Below, piece by piece: positions 29,801-41,159 of a stretch of DNA of 64,000 bases. A program made the translations under genes and the position numbers. Numbering within the stretch: the stretch's first letter is position 1; each line of letters begins with the position of its first letter. The notes under the pieces were generated by a model. That model was not told where the DNA came from and searched no databases. It was given only the letters and a program-made list of their open reading frames with translations. The DNA comes from Gymnorhina tibicen (taxonomy: Eukaryota > Chordata > Aves > Passeriformes > Artamidae), in contig VXAZ01003462.1 in NCBI GenBank assembly GCA_013399875.1, positions 82,968-146,967 on the forward strand. Direction: 5' to 3'.

Positions 29801-30598
29801 GCCTTTCTAGCTCATTACACTTTTCTTGCTTGCTGTCCAAGCAAGGATGCTGGGATATATGATGCATCTTTTCACTGTGGTGAATGTGGCCCTTCTTTAT
29901 ACATCGTAAAGAGGCCAAAAAGAAAAAAAAAATCCCTCTACCTCTACACCCGTTGTTCACCTGTAAAATTTCAAGCTACAAAATTATATATATATTTTAA
30001 CCTTCTTTGTCTTTCAGAAGCATACTAATTGTTTGCCACTGAGGCCTTTTATCTACTGTATTTTAATATGTTCATTTGATAGTCATCAAGATCTCTTTGT
30101 ACTTCTAACCTGTAGAACTTGTCATGTTTCTTACTGCTCCTTTTTCCTTGTTCTCCAGTCCACTTTTAAATTGATAAATAGAAAGCTGTACACTCTATTC
30201 CTGTTACATTTTACACTAGTGGAACTGGTATTTTGGTAGCGCCTTAATTTTGCAGTTGTGAAATGATTGTATCAACTCTTATCTGGGGCTTCTGACCAGA
30301 TGTAAATGAGTATGTTTAATGTAGATAAACTTGAAACCATTTTTTACTGTTTTAAAGCTAGAAATGAAATGGAGTGTGTACATATGTATAAATATAAATT
30401 ATTAATCTGCACCTTTTTGTATCTAGTAAATACAGGAGAAGTTCATGTTCTAACCACATTTGGCACTTCTTGTTGCATAAACAAAGCCAAAACTTTTTTA
30501 AAAAATTGCAGTGTTCATTTCATGTGTATTTGCAATATTCATGGGAAATGTGTTTAATTTATGTGATATTTGGAATAAACCAGGTTGAATTTACAAGA
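26876..30598 (+). other. LONRF2: Probable LONRF2 3' untranslated region
   Basis: No coding exon follows the stop codon. The stretch is AT-rich, free of recognisable CR1 or LTR copies, and leads without a break to a strong poly(A) site near 30.6 kb. Alternative AATAAA motifs overlap at 29548-29561, so a shorter transcript is possible. The last 300 bases carry U-rich and AU-rich runs (for example around 30375-30405) of the kind bound by RNA-stability factors. The extent is inferred from the signals; there is no transcript evidence here. Confidence 0.6.
29548..29561 (+). terminator. Possible proximal poly(A) signals
   Basis: Three overlapping AATAAA hexamers (29548, 29552, 29556) sit in the 3' UTR. 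The sequence after them lacks a clear GT-rich element, so use is uncertain. If used, the 3' UTR would be about 1 kb shorter than the full form. Confidence 0.3.
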
Positions 30599-30612
30599 GT
30601 GTGAGTTCGTGG
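30574..30612 (+). terminator. LONRF2: Polyadenylation site of LONRF2
   Basis: A canonical AATAAA lies at 30574-30579. A plausible cleavage point (ttaca) follows about 15-20 bases later, then a GT-rich downstream element (gagtgtgagttcgtgggg, about 30597-30614). Hexamer, cleavage site and GU-rich element have the standard spacing, making this the best terminator in the window. Confidence 0.65.
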
Positions 30613-30974
30613 GGAAAGCTTTATCACTTTGTGAGGACTAAGAGCTAGAGCTGTGATGAATACGGTCTGAACAGAAACAAGCCACTGATGTGCTGCTGTC
30701 AGAAGGGGGGTGATAGTTTGATTTTCCTGACAGGAGTCCAAGGGCTGAGAATTGGCCTCATGAGGCTTTAAGAAGCAAATGGCATCCCAGAAGCAGTGGT
30801 TAGATGTTGGGGTTCATAGTTGCATGACAATTGTTTTAGCCCCAGTGCGAGGAAGTGGAGGAGGCTGCAGAGGTTGTGGCACAGTGGGGTTTGCTGGGCA
30901 CCCAGGGCAGACTGTGGCACTGGCTGTGAACGTGAGGGGTGGATTTGAAGGAGGGCTGGAGGGCCTCAAAATAA

Positions 30975-31021
30975 GGGGGACTGGGGGAGTTGAGGGGCCC
31001 TCAGCAGGGGTGGGATGGGGG
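30975..31021 (+). other. G-quadruplex-prone G-run cluster
   Basis: Six G runs of three to five bases lie within 47 bases (30975-30979, 30983-30987, 30994-30997, 31007-31010, 31012-31014, 31017-31021), separated by short loops. This satisfies the usual intramolecular G4 pattern on the + strand. It sits about 400 bases past the proposed poly(A) site of LONRF2, where transcription is still expected. Confidence 0.7.
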
Positions 31022-31199
31022 AGATGAACCTTTAGCTTCCTCAGGAGTGGGTTGTGACAAAGATGGGGTATGAAGTGGGCTCTTCTTTTGTAGTTTACTG
31101 GATTATTTCGTAGCCATAAGCATGACCTGACTGGCCCGATAGACTAAGCTCTAAAAAATACATGGTTACAAGGAAGAACAACAAATGCTTTATTGTCTA

Positions 31200-31385
31200 A
31201 GTCCAGTGAAATAAAATACCTTCAGGATGCTGTGAGGGAGGCAATGTTCCAGAACAAGGCAACTGGACATGGCTAGCACCAGTGCCTGGGGTCTGGGACA
31301 CTGGTCAGCAGCAAAACTTTGATGATCCTTGTGGGTTCCTTCCAACTCAGGGTACTCTTCTAAAATAGAGTTGTGTGAAGGCAAA
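31200..31385 (+). repeat. Old CR1 3' end
   Basis: tgatgatccttgtgggttcc and ttccaactcagggtactctt match the sense CR1 3' end (gatgatccttgtgggtcccttccaactcaggatattc). The upstream part is diverged and the terminal octamers are lost. Confidence 0.6.
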
Positions 31386-32009
31386 AACCAAGCCAGATTG
31401 TGGAGAGCATATCACATTCCTCAGTTATGTCTTCCTGCCAGCTAAGCTGTGGAGCAAAACTGCTATGAAGGCATTTACTAGTAGTAAATACTAGCCTTGT
31501 TTTTTCCTTTTGGTGTTGGATTGACTGACTTTTGTGTCTGTATTCACTGAATGTCTGAGCACACAAATATCAGTTACAGGACTGCTCTTTTAGGTTGCAA
31601 GTGTGTGTGGGAGTATCTGTAAATGCTGTTTGAGCTGCTTCAATACCCTGGACAATAACATTCTTGAAACATCATTCCTTTCACCAAAGAAAGGAGGTTA
31701 TCAAGGTTTCCTTTTTATCCCAGATCCTCGTGCACCTTGAGACTTGAGAACAATAGAGGTAAAGTAACTGCATGAAGTTAGTAAATAGCTTTTCTTCCCC
31801 CTTATTCTGCATGTCCTTTGCTAGTAGATAGATACCAAGCCCTGGAAAGCAGCATCTTGGACTGCCTGCTTCCCTGAGTAATGTCATTCTAAGAGTGTGG
31901 AAACCTTAATGGTCTGTTGTCTTATTTGCATAACTCTAATCAAACCAAGAACTAAAAATAATGCTGCTTAACTCTGTTCAACAGCGCTTGCTTGAAGCTG
32001 TTAGCTATT

Positions 32010-32085
32010 GAATCATAGAATAAGAAAGATTGGGAGAAAATCTGATACTATCAGTCAGGTGCCGTCCATGCCAGCACTTTGCTTA
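32010..32085 (-). repeat. Old CR1 3' end (antisense)
   Basis: tgaatcatagaataagaaag then attgggagaaaatctgatac corresponds to the reverse complement of a CR1 tail with its ATTCTATG repeat. Only about 75 bases are recognisable. Confidence 0.55.
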
Positions 32086-35000
32086 GTTCTTCTAGCGAGT
32101 ATGCATAGTACACTTGGAGCTAAAAGACAAGCATGTTTTCCATTGCATTTACGTTACATGGTAGGAACAAGTTGTTTCTAAATTGAGATGAATATCACTT
32201 GCTGACAACTTTTATAGCTCTGTTCTGCCATATGTGGGGTTCTGCCTTGTCTGCTAAATTTGGGACTTCATGCATCCATGGAAGAAATGTCTTCACTTGT
32301 AAATGTTGCTTGCGTTTTTTCTCATAAACATCTGCTGCTCTTTTTGTGTGACAGCCATATTGGAGCCCTGCTCCTTGGAGAACCTGAATTTTGAATACAG
32401 AAGTTGCTCTTGGGGTCAGGCTAGTTAGCCTCACTGCAGACAAAGTTAGAGAAACAACTCTGGTCCCCTTTTTCCTACCCAGTATACTCCAGAGGGAGAG
32501 CTGAAGCTTCCAAAGTTATAGTCCTGTGTCTATGCAACCTGAGGATGGCATGTTGAGAATGGTATACAGCAAGTGATCAAGAGCATAATTTGTCTTTAAC
32601 CATAGCAAAAGCCAAAGGGAGGCACCTCTCTGTAGCCCCTTCAGCCCAACAACCTATTCCTGTTCATGGCATCATAAAATCCTCCTACTCTCAGTTCAGC
32701 TCATGAAGCCCTCCAGAGACCCAGTGCCCATCATCCTGAATCTTGCCTTTGATTCCCTGCCCCTTCTCATCACAACATCTTGTTCTTCCCTTGCTGACCC
32801 ACTGGCTTTCTTTTCAAAGGAGAAAAGAGATAAAAGGTAAATAAACCAAAAGCCCAGGAAGGTTTTGCTGACTGTTGGCTTCAGTTGCCAGTTCTTTGGC
32901 CAAAGCTATAGTAAGAGAGCAGGTTCAGGCAGCAGAACTTCTTAAATCAGAGTAGATCTAGCAGGGAAAGAATACTTTTAAAGCAGGAGGGAGGAATATG
33001 TACTACAGTGTCCATCATCATAAGTGGACAGATATCCAACTTCAAGCTTGGCCCTGCCCTGGAGCAAGTACCTCATGTTTTCTGCTGGTGGCTGAGGCAC
33101 CTCACAGTGCTGGCTGGTTGCCCTTGTCAGCTAAGAGAACACAGGCTTGCTGTGGCTAAGTAGTCATGGTATCAGAAAATCCTTAAGTGCCCCATGCCAG
33201 CTTTATTTCCTTTTATCTGAAATTATTTAGCTTGGGCAGAAGGAGGAAGATCATCGGTTGCCTGAATGGAAGTCCACCTAGCAAGGACCCAGCCCCAATG
33301 TGATGTCCCCATTCCCTTTGTGTTCAGGGAAGATATATCACCACAAGGCTGCATGGAGATCTGAACCTGCCACCAACATGTCTTTCTTCAGTTCCAGTTA
33401 AACCACCAGTGATGATGTGTGTTACAGAGAACAGGCCTTACATCGAGAGGTGTAACAAAACTGTCAAGGTAAATTTGGTTTCTGCCACTTAAGTACATGT
33501 CACCAGAGCCTGAGCTGCATCAGGGGCTTTGCTAAAGGGTGACTTCATTTCTGATACCTTCATGCAGCTGCCTGGACCCCTGCCCATACTTACAGAAACA
33601 CTGTGGAAAGGACACTGTTCTCTACAGGCACGTCAACAGGTGCTTCTCCATGTGGAGCACTCTCAGATCAACTTCTTTTTAAATAAATCTGTGAAGCCTT
33701 ATGTTGTAGACCCAAAGCTCATTTGCCAGTGGAGACCAAGATTCAAATAGAGGTATTCAAAGAAAACAAAAGTTACTTACCCAGAACCAGAAATCACTGA
33801 ATATGTAATTTCCCCCTCCTTCTGGTTCTTTCTTTCCTTGGTCTCTACTGGAACTGGAGGGCAGGAGGGCACATGAGGGAACACCCAAGCCTCAGGCACC
33901 AAGCTCTGTGGTGGGATCACTAATTCCAGAGGAAAGGCTAATACTGCAGTATCCAGCCTGGTTTGCTCAAGATGAAGCAATCCCAAAGCTTATGTGTATT
34001 TGTGGCAAAACTGTTTGGAAGATAAGGAAGTTACTTTAGAGTAAGTTTTTATTCTCCCTTGCTCCGTGTTGTTATGAATCAACTCTCTGCCCCCACACCA
34101 GGTTTACCTATGAAGCTCAGTATTAAGGTCGTTTGCACCCAGGCAGAGCAAATCCTCCATAAGAATTGGATCATTTTCCAAGTAGCCTAATGTTCTTTCA
34201 GTACTGAATGCTACCAGACACTTGAAAAGTACAAGAAATGCTTGAATGAGAAAAATGAAAAGAATCTGGCAAGATGTTTCTCCCAGATCCCTCCATTCGA
34301 GTCTAATATATATCCTGGAAAACTTTTTCTTTTCCTCTTCCTAATTTATATATAGAATTTGAGGGAGGCTCTGAATTTGGGCAAGTAATGCGGCATAATC
34401 ATGGCATTCATAAAAACCAATTGATTCCTTCTATAATCCTGCAATATTGTGACCTCAGTACCACAGTGTATCAACACATTCCTCAAATTAATTGTGCATA
34501 AAGATCTTCCATTTTTCCTCATTTTTGTATTGTTTTGTCTGTACTCAGAACTTCTGTTATTTCTAGTATGTTTTCTGTTGCTTAGAGAGGCCCAAATCGA
34601 TCACACTTTCCTAAATAAAGGAACTGTAAAAAATGTGCCTCCCACTCTTCACACACTTAAGTGTTTTGTTTGCTGTGTAGACAGCTACAAGGTTGTCTTC
34701 AGAACTCTATCTGAATCACGGGCTTCTCACTTCACAGAGGTGCCTCCTGACCATATGACACTTTCAAGAAAGTAATTTTCTTGTTTACTTTGCAGCAATT
34801 GACTCTGCTGAAGTGCTGGCTTTGGCCAGACCTTTTCAAATATTTTCAGTATGTGTGAATTCTACAGTGCAAAGGCTTCTTCATTTTACTTTTGAGAGCA
34901 GTAAGACATAATTCCTCTTGGAAAATGTGTACTAAAGCATCGGTAAGAGTTGATGTTTTTCCAGTTGTAAGACAGCCTGAGTTTACATCCCTTTTTTAGC

Positions 35001-36169
35001 AGCACTATCTGTTCCCCTTTAGACAGACAGCTGCTGATTGCAGTTTGCCTTTTGCTCAGCACTCCGTTCCTTCTGCGCTGGAAAATCTCTTGGCACAGAG
35101 GAGTTAAATATTTCTGAGCTCTTGCTTGAGTCATCTGTCCCCGAGTGGGGAGTGGGTTTGCTTGCAAGCACGTATTGGTTTGGAGCTGGTCCTGGAACAG
35201 GAGCGCACAGCTCACGTCCGACATGGACCGCCTGGGCAGGAACCAAGGAACAGGCACTGCAAGTCAAAACACACCAGTCAGGAGGGGGGAGCATGGGACT
35301 CGGCAGGATTAGCCAATGGCACTGTCGCTTTGCCTCCATTCATTCCAGTTGGAAGAAGGAATATAGGGGAAGCAGGGATGGTTTTGGCTCTGCCTCTGTT
35401 CGTAAGCTGCATGTGAGATTGTTCTCCGGCACAGGCACTGCTTAGCACAGAACAGATGTGTGTGTCCACAGTGTTAAATCCTCTTTAACACCCAAAATGT
35501 GCAGTTTCACACAAACTACCTGTTGGGAATGGTTCCTGAATTGTACAAATTTGAGGAGCTGGGGAGGAAGAGGGTGTAACATTATCTGGAGTACAGGGCA
35601 ATACTAATACTTCATCTCTCAGCCTCTAGCACTGAAGAGACTTCCTAAGCTGGATGTGATATCTGTGTGTTTCAGAGCCCTCAGTACATCTCACACCTTT
35701 ATTTTTTATGGTGCCATTTTGAACCCACAGACTTGTTTGACGAGGATGTCCACAGGCTGACTAGAGAGCGTGTGCTTTTCATTTCGGACTAGGATCTCAC
35801 TAGCTTCCCTTTGCACTCCCTAGCTCTTGCATGGGAAAATTGAAGGTAAACAATAGGGAGTTGGTCTTTTGGGGGCTAGGGTGGGGGAAGATGGGTTAGT
35901 GAAGGCAGATTTTTGGAAGAAGCCATGGGCAGGTGGCCTTAACATTTCATAATTTCTTCCAATAGAGGAAATAAGGGACACCAACAGGAGGCACCAGGAG
36001 CTGAACAAGGAAAGAGATTGTTCCTCCAAGCCGGTGATCTCCCTGCACTGCTAGAGCTTTATCCAACCAGAGAGTCCAGGCTTAGTCTCTCACTTAGATC
36101 CCTTCTGTAATTTCTCAAGATCACTCTTCACTGGTATAAGCCTGAATGACTCAGCATTATCAAGAGACT

Positions 36170-36597
36170 ACTCCTGTGAAGGGCGGCTGAGGGAGCTGGT
36201 GTTGTTTAGCCTGGAGAAAGGGAGGCTCAGAGGAGCCTCTACAGCTCTACTCTCCCTCTATTCTCTCTCCACAACTACTTGAAAGGAATTTGTGGCGAGA
36301 TCGGGGCTGGCATCTTCTCACAAGTAATAAGCAATAGGACAAGAAAAAGCAGCCTCAGTTTGCATCAAGGGAGCTTTATATTTGGAAAAATTTCTTCACC
36401 AAAAGGGTTGTCAAGCATTGAAAAAGACTGCCCAGGGAAGTGGTAGAGTTGCCATCTCTGGAGGAATTTGAAAGACCAGCAGATGTGGTACTTGGGGACA
36501 TGGTTTAGTGGTGAACTTGGCAGTGCTGGGGTAAGAGACATGTTGACCTTAAGGGTAATCTCCAACCTGAAAGATTCCTTTATTCTATGGTTCATCA
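36170..36597 (+). repeat. CR1 LINE 3' fragment (sense)
   Basis: It contains the CR1 series tgagggagctggtgttgttt, agcctggagaaagggaggct, a 3' UTR with acatggtttagtggtgaact and ggcagtgctgggg, and a tail ttctatggttcatc ending near 36597. The ggtttagtggt...ggcagtgctgg block marks one of the avian CR1 subfamilies. The copy is 5'-truncated and has no open frame. Confidence 0.9.
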
Positions 36598-36880
36598 AAA
36601 TGCTTTCCTTCTGAAATCTTGTAAGTCTAGCAGTCCTTTGCCAAGTTTTCCTGTTCTTCTTTGACTACACCTTTTCTGTCTATCTTTCTCTTTCCTGTAC
36701 CGGGATACAAAGGAGCTCGAAGGTACGGAGGGGAGCAGAAGGAGTCTGAAAACAGCCAGAACTTTGGTTGCTAAGCCACCTCACTGACATCCCAGCCTGA
36801 CTCACTGCACTCCATCACTTGCTCCAGCCTCTCCTGGACAACACAGGAAGTCATGGAGTTGTGTGTAGCTGTTGTTATGG

Positions 36881-37442
36881 TGTGCTGGTTTTGTCTGGGA
36901 TAGAGTTGGTTTTCTTTGCAGTAGCTCATTTGGGGCTGAGTTTTGGATTTGTGCTGGAAACAGTGTTGATAACACAGGGATGTTTTAGCTGTTGCTGAGA
37001 TGTGCTCACAGTCAAGGCCTTTTCTGCTCCTCACTCCACCCTACCAATGAACAGGCTGGGGTGCACAAGGGGCTGGAAGGGGACACAGCCAGGACCAAAG
37101 GGGTTATCCTACACTCTATGGACTCAGGATATAAAGCTGGGGGAGGAAGGAGAAAGGGGGGAAGTTCAGAGTAATGGCACTTGTCTTCCCAAACCACCAT
37201 TATGTATGATGGGGCCCTGCTTTCCTAGAGCTGACTGAACCCCTTCTTGTCTGTGGGACGGGGAGAATGAATTCCTTGCCACACTTTGCTGATTTGTGTG
37301 GCTTTTGCTTTACCTATTAAGATGTCTTTATCTGAACCCACAAGTTTTCCCACTTCTACCCTCCCGACCCCCATCCCACCAGGGAGAGGGCAGTGAGTGG
37401 CTGTGGTGCTTAGTTGCTCTCTGGGGTTGAGCCATGATACAC
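36881..37442 (+). mobile_element. Solo LTR of an avian ERVL-type endogenous retrovirus
   Basis: It starts TGTGCTGGTTTTGTCTGGGA and runs through gtgctggaaacagtgttgat to a TATA box (atataaag, 37129-37136). A degenerate polyadenylation hexamer (attaag, about 37316) follows, and the element closes near ctggggttgagccatgatac. This arrangement matches a common LTR family in neoavian genomes, remembered from songbirds. No gag, pol or env sequence flanks it, so it is a solo LTR left by recombination. I could not find a convincing target-site duplication, so the ends are good to a few bases only. It lies in the same orientation as LONRF2. CpG sites expected near the 3' end are decayed to TG/CA, suggesting age. 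Confidence 0.85.
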
Positions 37443-40400
37443 AGCAAGCACACAAAACCTTTATTTTGGTTACCACTGGTTACCCAGCTCCCCTCATTGC
37501 ATAACATCTGACAGGAACACCAGGTGACTTGTCACCTCATCTTCTCTCACCTCAACTTACCTCTGGGCTCTTGCTCAGGCAAAAAGGCAGAGCCTGTGCT
37601 GCACTGAGCCAGCCCAGCAGCTGCACCCTGACCCTAACCCGGAGCCACTTCCAGGCACTATGGGAAGGGCCCTACAGCAATCCTCCCTGCCATGCCATGC
37701 CATGCCCCACCAACTCTGTGACAGTCACTTTATGCCTTCAAGGGCTGTACAGATGCAATTATTTTTCCTAGGCACATTTATGCAGGCAGTTACTGCTTGT
37801 ATGTTCTGCACCCCTCTGGGAGTTTTAGTACAATATTTGTACTTTGGAAAAATTAGTATCTTTACCCCTGGGAGCCAGGAGTTCCCTGCAAGTTACCAGA
37901 AGAAGCTTAGAAAGAGCCCTGTGAACCTGCCTGCATCCACACATCCTGCTCAGAGAAACTTGGCTCCTGATTGCTCCTGGAAGGAGGCACTGAGACTCCT
38001 TTTAATGCTTCATTTCTCTTGCTAAATTTTTAGATAGAAAACCCTGCCTGGGTGCAAGGCTGTGCCTCTGTTGTCAGCCACACCAGTGCAAGATGACTGA
38101 AACCAGCTACCTCTCCCTTGGGAGAGCTACTGGGAGGTAAATACATTATCCTGCCCCAGCAGACTGCTGGGACTGAACCATGACAACCACTGACAGAGAC
38201 AGTGTTATGTTGCAACCGCTACTTATTATTGTGGTTAGAATATACCCAGAGCACATAAAACATGAACTAATCCTTCCCATCTTTCTAGAGGGTTCCAAGT
38301 GCTGCTGCCAGCTGGGACAACAAAAGTGGGACTCTGTAAGGTCTGGAGCAACAGTCCTTCCCTCCACAAAATTTTAAGCTTCTTGGTGGTTTCAACAAGA
38401 TTTCTCAGCAAGAGAGAAGCCTCAGTTCTTGCAGCTTTAGTGAAAAGTGGTGCCCAAGCAGAGGACAGAGACACTAATTCCAATTCCTGTTCCTGCTAAG
38501 GAAAAATCCGCACTTTTAAAGATTATTGATCGAGCAGAAGAAACAAATATTGAGAAAATAAGATGGATGGTTCTGAGAGCCCTGGGAATGACTTGTTTTA
38601 GTGTTAATCTGCTGTGTTGTCTTGTTCCCCCAGAGCATGACTAATCCTACAGTATACTGCAGGGGTCTGGCTGTAGCTCTGCCCAAGTGTGACTAGAGCA
38701 GTAGTTGGCCTCTGGACTTGTGACTAATTCAGGATTGCTTTTATTTTTGTAGGCTTCCAGGAAGGAACCTGGTGACCCTGCCATTGTACCCCTCCTGCCC
38801 CCTTACCCAGACTACCATGGGTTTCCCCTTACCCTTTCGCTGGGCTGTCGGACATGGTGGTGCTTCTGTGACAACTGTGTGTTGCCTGGGGTGCAGCGCC
38901 CCGGTGCTGGCCCTGTGCTGGTGGAGCAGTTTAGCCCAGAAATCACAGGGATGCTGTGCCTCAGCTTCAAGGAGAACTCCATGTCTCAGACACTGGCCAG
39001 GAGAACAACTACATTACTGTAAATGACCATGCATCACTTCAAAGAAAGGTAATTAAACGTCTGAAGGCCAGAGCCTTGGATTAATGACAAGAGAGCTCCA
39101 TCAAAAGCTGTGGGGATAGTGTCACTGCCTAGGTGAAATGCTGACCCCTGGCTGTGCTGCTGCCAGTCTGCTGTTTTTGAAACTCGAGAAAGAGGTTTTG
39201 AGACCTATGGAAATTTTGAAATCATATTAAATGATGAATCTTAAGAAGTAATTACAGAAAAAGAAAAACAAGAAAAATGAACGGTGTTTTTTTTTCCCTT
39301 CCTCCCCCATGTGAAATGGTAATGGAATATGGTTTCCTGGTGTTAGTGTAATGCTTTAAGTACTGTGTGTCCCAGTTTCACAGTGCTCAGTACAATGTGT
39401 ACAAAAAATAATATGAGTAGGCAGTTTATCAGCTATCTGCTTTACAGAATATATATTTCTATATAGGTCGTGTTTTCACTATGAATTAACTGCATAAGTA
39501 AAGAAAATGAAAAATTCATTACCAGTCAGTTAAATCTCACCGGGTCCTGAAAAGAAGCTACAGGGGACAGTCAGGAAGCTAATCTTCTGGGGGTTTTTTC
39601 CTTCCCTTTTTAAAGTATGACATTTTTTGGGGTTTTTTTTGGGGGGAGGAGGTGGGATGATGTTATTTGTGTTAATAAATGGTTCCTGGATAAAGAAAGC
39701 AGCTACAGTGTCACTTTGCAAAACTTGCTGTGTCTCCTATCCTCTGCTGTAAGTCCTCTGAATATGAGATTGTTGTGTAAAGTTGGCATCATTCAGCCAG
39801 TATTCTGTGCTAATACCTGCAACTGACAGCATGTTCCAAAAGTCCATTAACAAACCCTGGTTCAGCCAAGTGTGTGCTCCTTTTTATTTGTTCTTCATGG
39901 AACAGCTTGCTTCCTTGCATAAATGTAAGTTGTTTCTCGTGTCTATCCCATGATGTACATGGAAGGGGTGTTTATTCCTCCTTTTGCTCCGCATCGTTCT
40001 GTCTGTGGTCCCCTCAGGCTCCTCACACAGCGGTGGGACTTTGATCCTTCACCTATGGCAGACACCAACTGCTCGAAGCAAAGACTGCAAAAGCTTCTAG
40101 GCTCGGTTGTTGGTGTATGCCCTGCATATTTCCCCTTCCATGTCCTCCAGCCCAACTGGAACTGTGCAGAATAATCATAACTTTCTTCTCCTTTTGCTGG
40201 CAGGACTAGGATAGCTTCCTCCTCTTCTCTGGTGGTCAAAGGAGCCCATCTCTGCATTAGATCATCTTTCAAGTTCCTGTGTCTTTAATATACGTGCCTA
40301 GAAATGCACACTGTATTATATTCCAGTATTTCCCCAGCTGCATAGGACATACCCCTCTCAAGACTGAATCTTCCCCTTAATGGATCCTAGTGCCATTGAT

Positions 40401-40720
40401 GGATTATCACCAGCTCACTCTTTCTCTCTTTTCAGAATTTCCAGGTTTCTGTTCCTATCTTCCAGATAATTTTTGTTGCTACTTCCAAAATGTGTTTTGC
40501 ATTACTGAGTTTCATTTCCATTCAGTTCAGTCCTGTGGGTGTTCAGGCACATTATCCTTTTCCTTCTCTGTGCCCATGTCTTTCAGCTCTGTAAAACACT
40601 TCCACGGTTATGTGAACCTCAGGAGTAACTGAACAGGAAGGACTTCTTCCAAGACTAGTCCTTGGGAAAAAAACTCTAGGTATTCTTTCCCCATCTCCAG
40701 CCACATTATTCCTTTTCAAC
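37443..40720. other. Intergenic DNA, nothing recognised
   Basis: No exon, RNA gene or known repeat can be supported. Minor items are four tandem CCATG-like units around 37690-37707 and T/G homopolymer runs at 39588-39656. Confidence 0.5.
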
Positions 40721-40721
40721 T

Positions 40722-41159
40722 TGAGGCATGGATCACCTCTCCTATGAGGAAAGGCTAAGAGAGTTGGGTTTGTTCAGCCTGGAAAAGAAAAGGCTTTGGG
40801 GTGACCAAATTGCAGCTTTCCAGTACCTGAAGTAGCCTACAAGACAGCTGAAGAGGGAATTTTTACAAGGGCACGTAGTGACAGGACAAGGGGGAATGGC
40901 TTCAAACTGAAAGAGAGTGCATTTATAGATTAGATATATAGATTAGATATTAGGAAGAAATTCTTTCCTGTGATGGTGGTGAGACACTGGAAGGGGTTGC
41001 CCAGAGAGGCTGTGGATCCCCATCCCTGAAGTGTTCAAGGCCAGGTTGGATGGGGCTCTGAGCAACCTGGTCTAGTGGAAGATGTCCCTGCCCACAGCAG
41101 GGGGGTTGGAACTAGATGGTCTTTGAGGTCCCTCCCAGCCCAAACCCTTCTGTGTTTCA
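40722..41159 (+). repeat. CR1 LINE 3' fragment (sense), relatively intact
   Basis: cacctctcctatgaggaaag, gctaagagagttgggtttgt and gggttgcccagagaggctgt follow the CR1 consensus order to a tail cccaaacccttctgtgtttc. It is among the better preserved CR1 3' ends here. A 13-bp unit (tatagattagata) is duplicated in tandem at 40924-40949 where other copies have one. Confidence 0.93.

Larger units (their letters stand above)
31022..36165. other. Intergenic DNA with small CR1 remnants
   Basis: No coding exon can be supported. Two short CR1 ends are present (about 31200-31385 and 32010-32085). The rest is anonymous single-copy sequence. A frame open for about 135 codons at 35038-35445 lies in locally GC-richer DNA and has no motif. 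Confidence 0.55.

Noticed and set aside
29388..29960. 190-codon open frame on the minus strand
   Set aside because: It is the longest open frame here, but lies antisense inside the LONRF2 3' UTR, has no recognisable domain and no promoter or splice context. Chance is the best explanation.
30779..31027. 82-codon Gly-rich frame downstream of LONRF2
   Set aside because: It is a by-product of the G-rich tract; Gly and Val codons follow from G runs and there is no other support.
35038..35445. 135-codon + strand frame in locally GC-rich DNA
   Set aside because: No recognised family, no splice phase partner, and the opposite strand is equally open.
37002..37238. Short open frames around 37.0-37.2 kb
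   Set aside because: They lie within the ERVL-type LTR, which does not encode protein.
37684..37708. CATGC pentamer run as a possible binding-site array
   Set aside because: Only about four units and imperfect; it is best treated as a trivial simple repeat.
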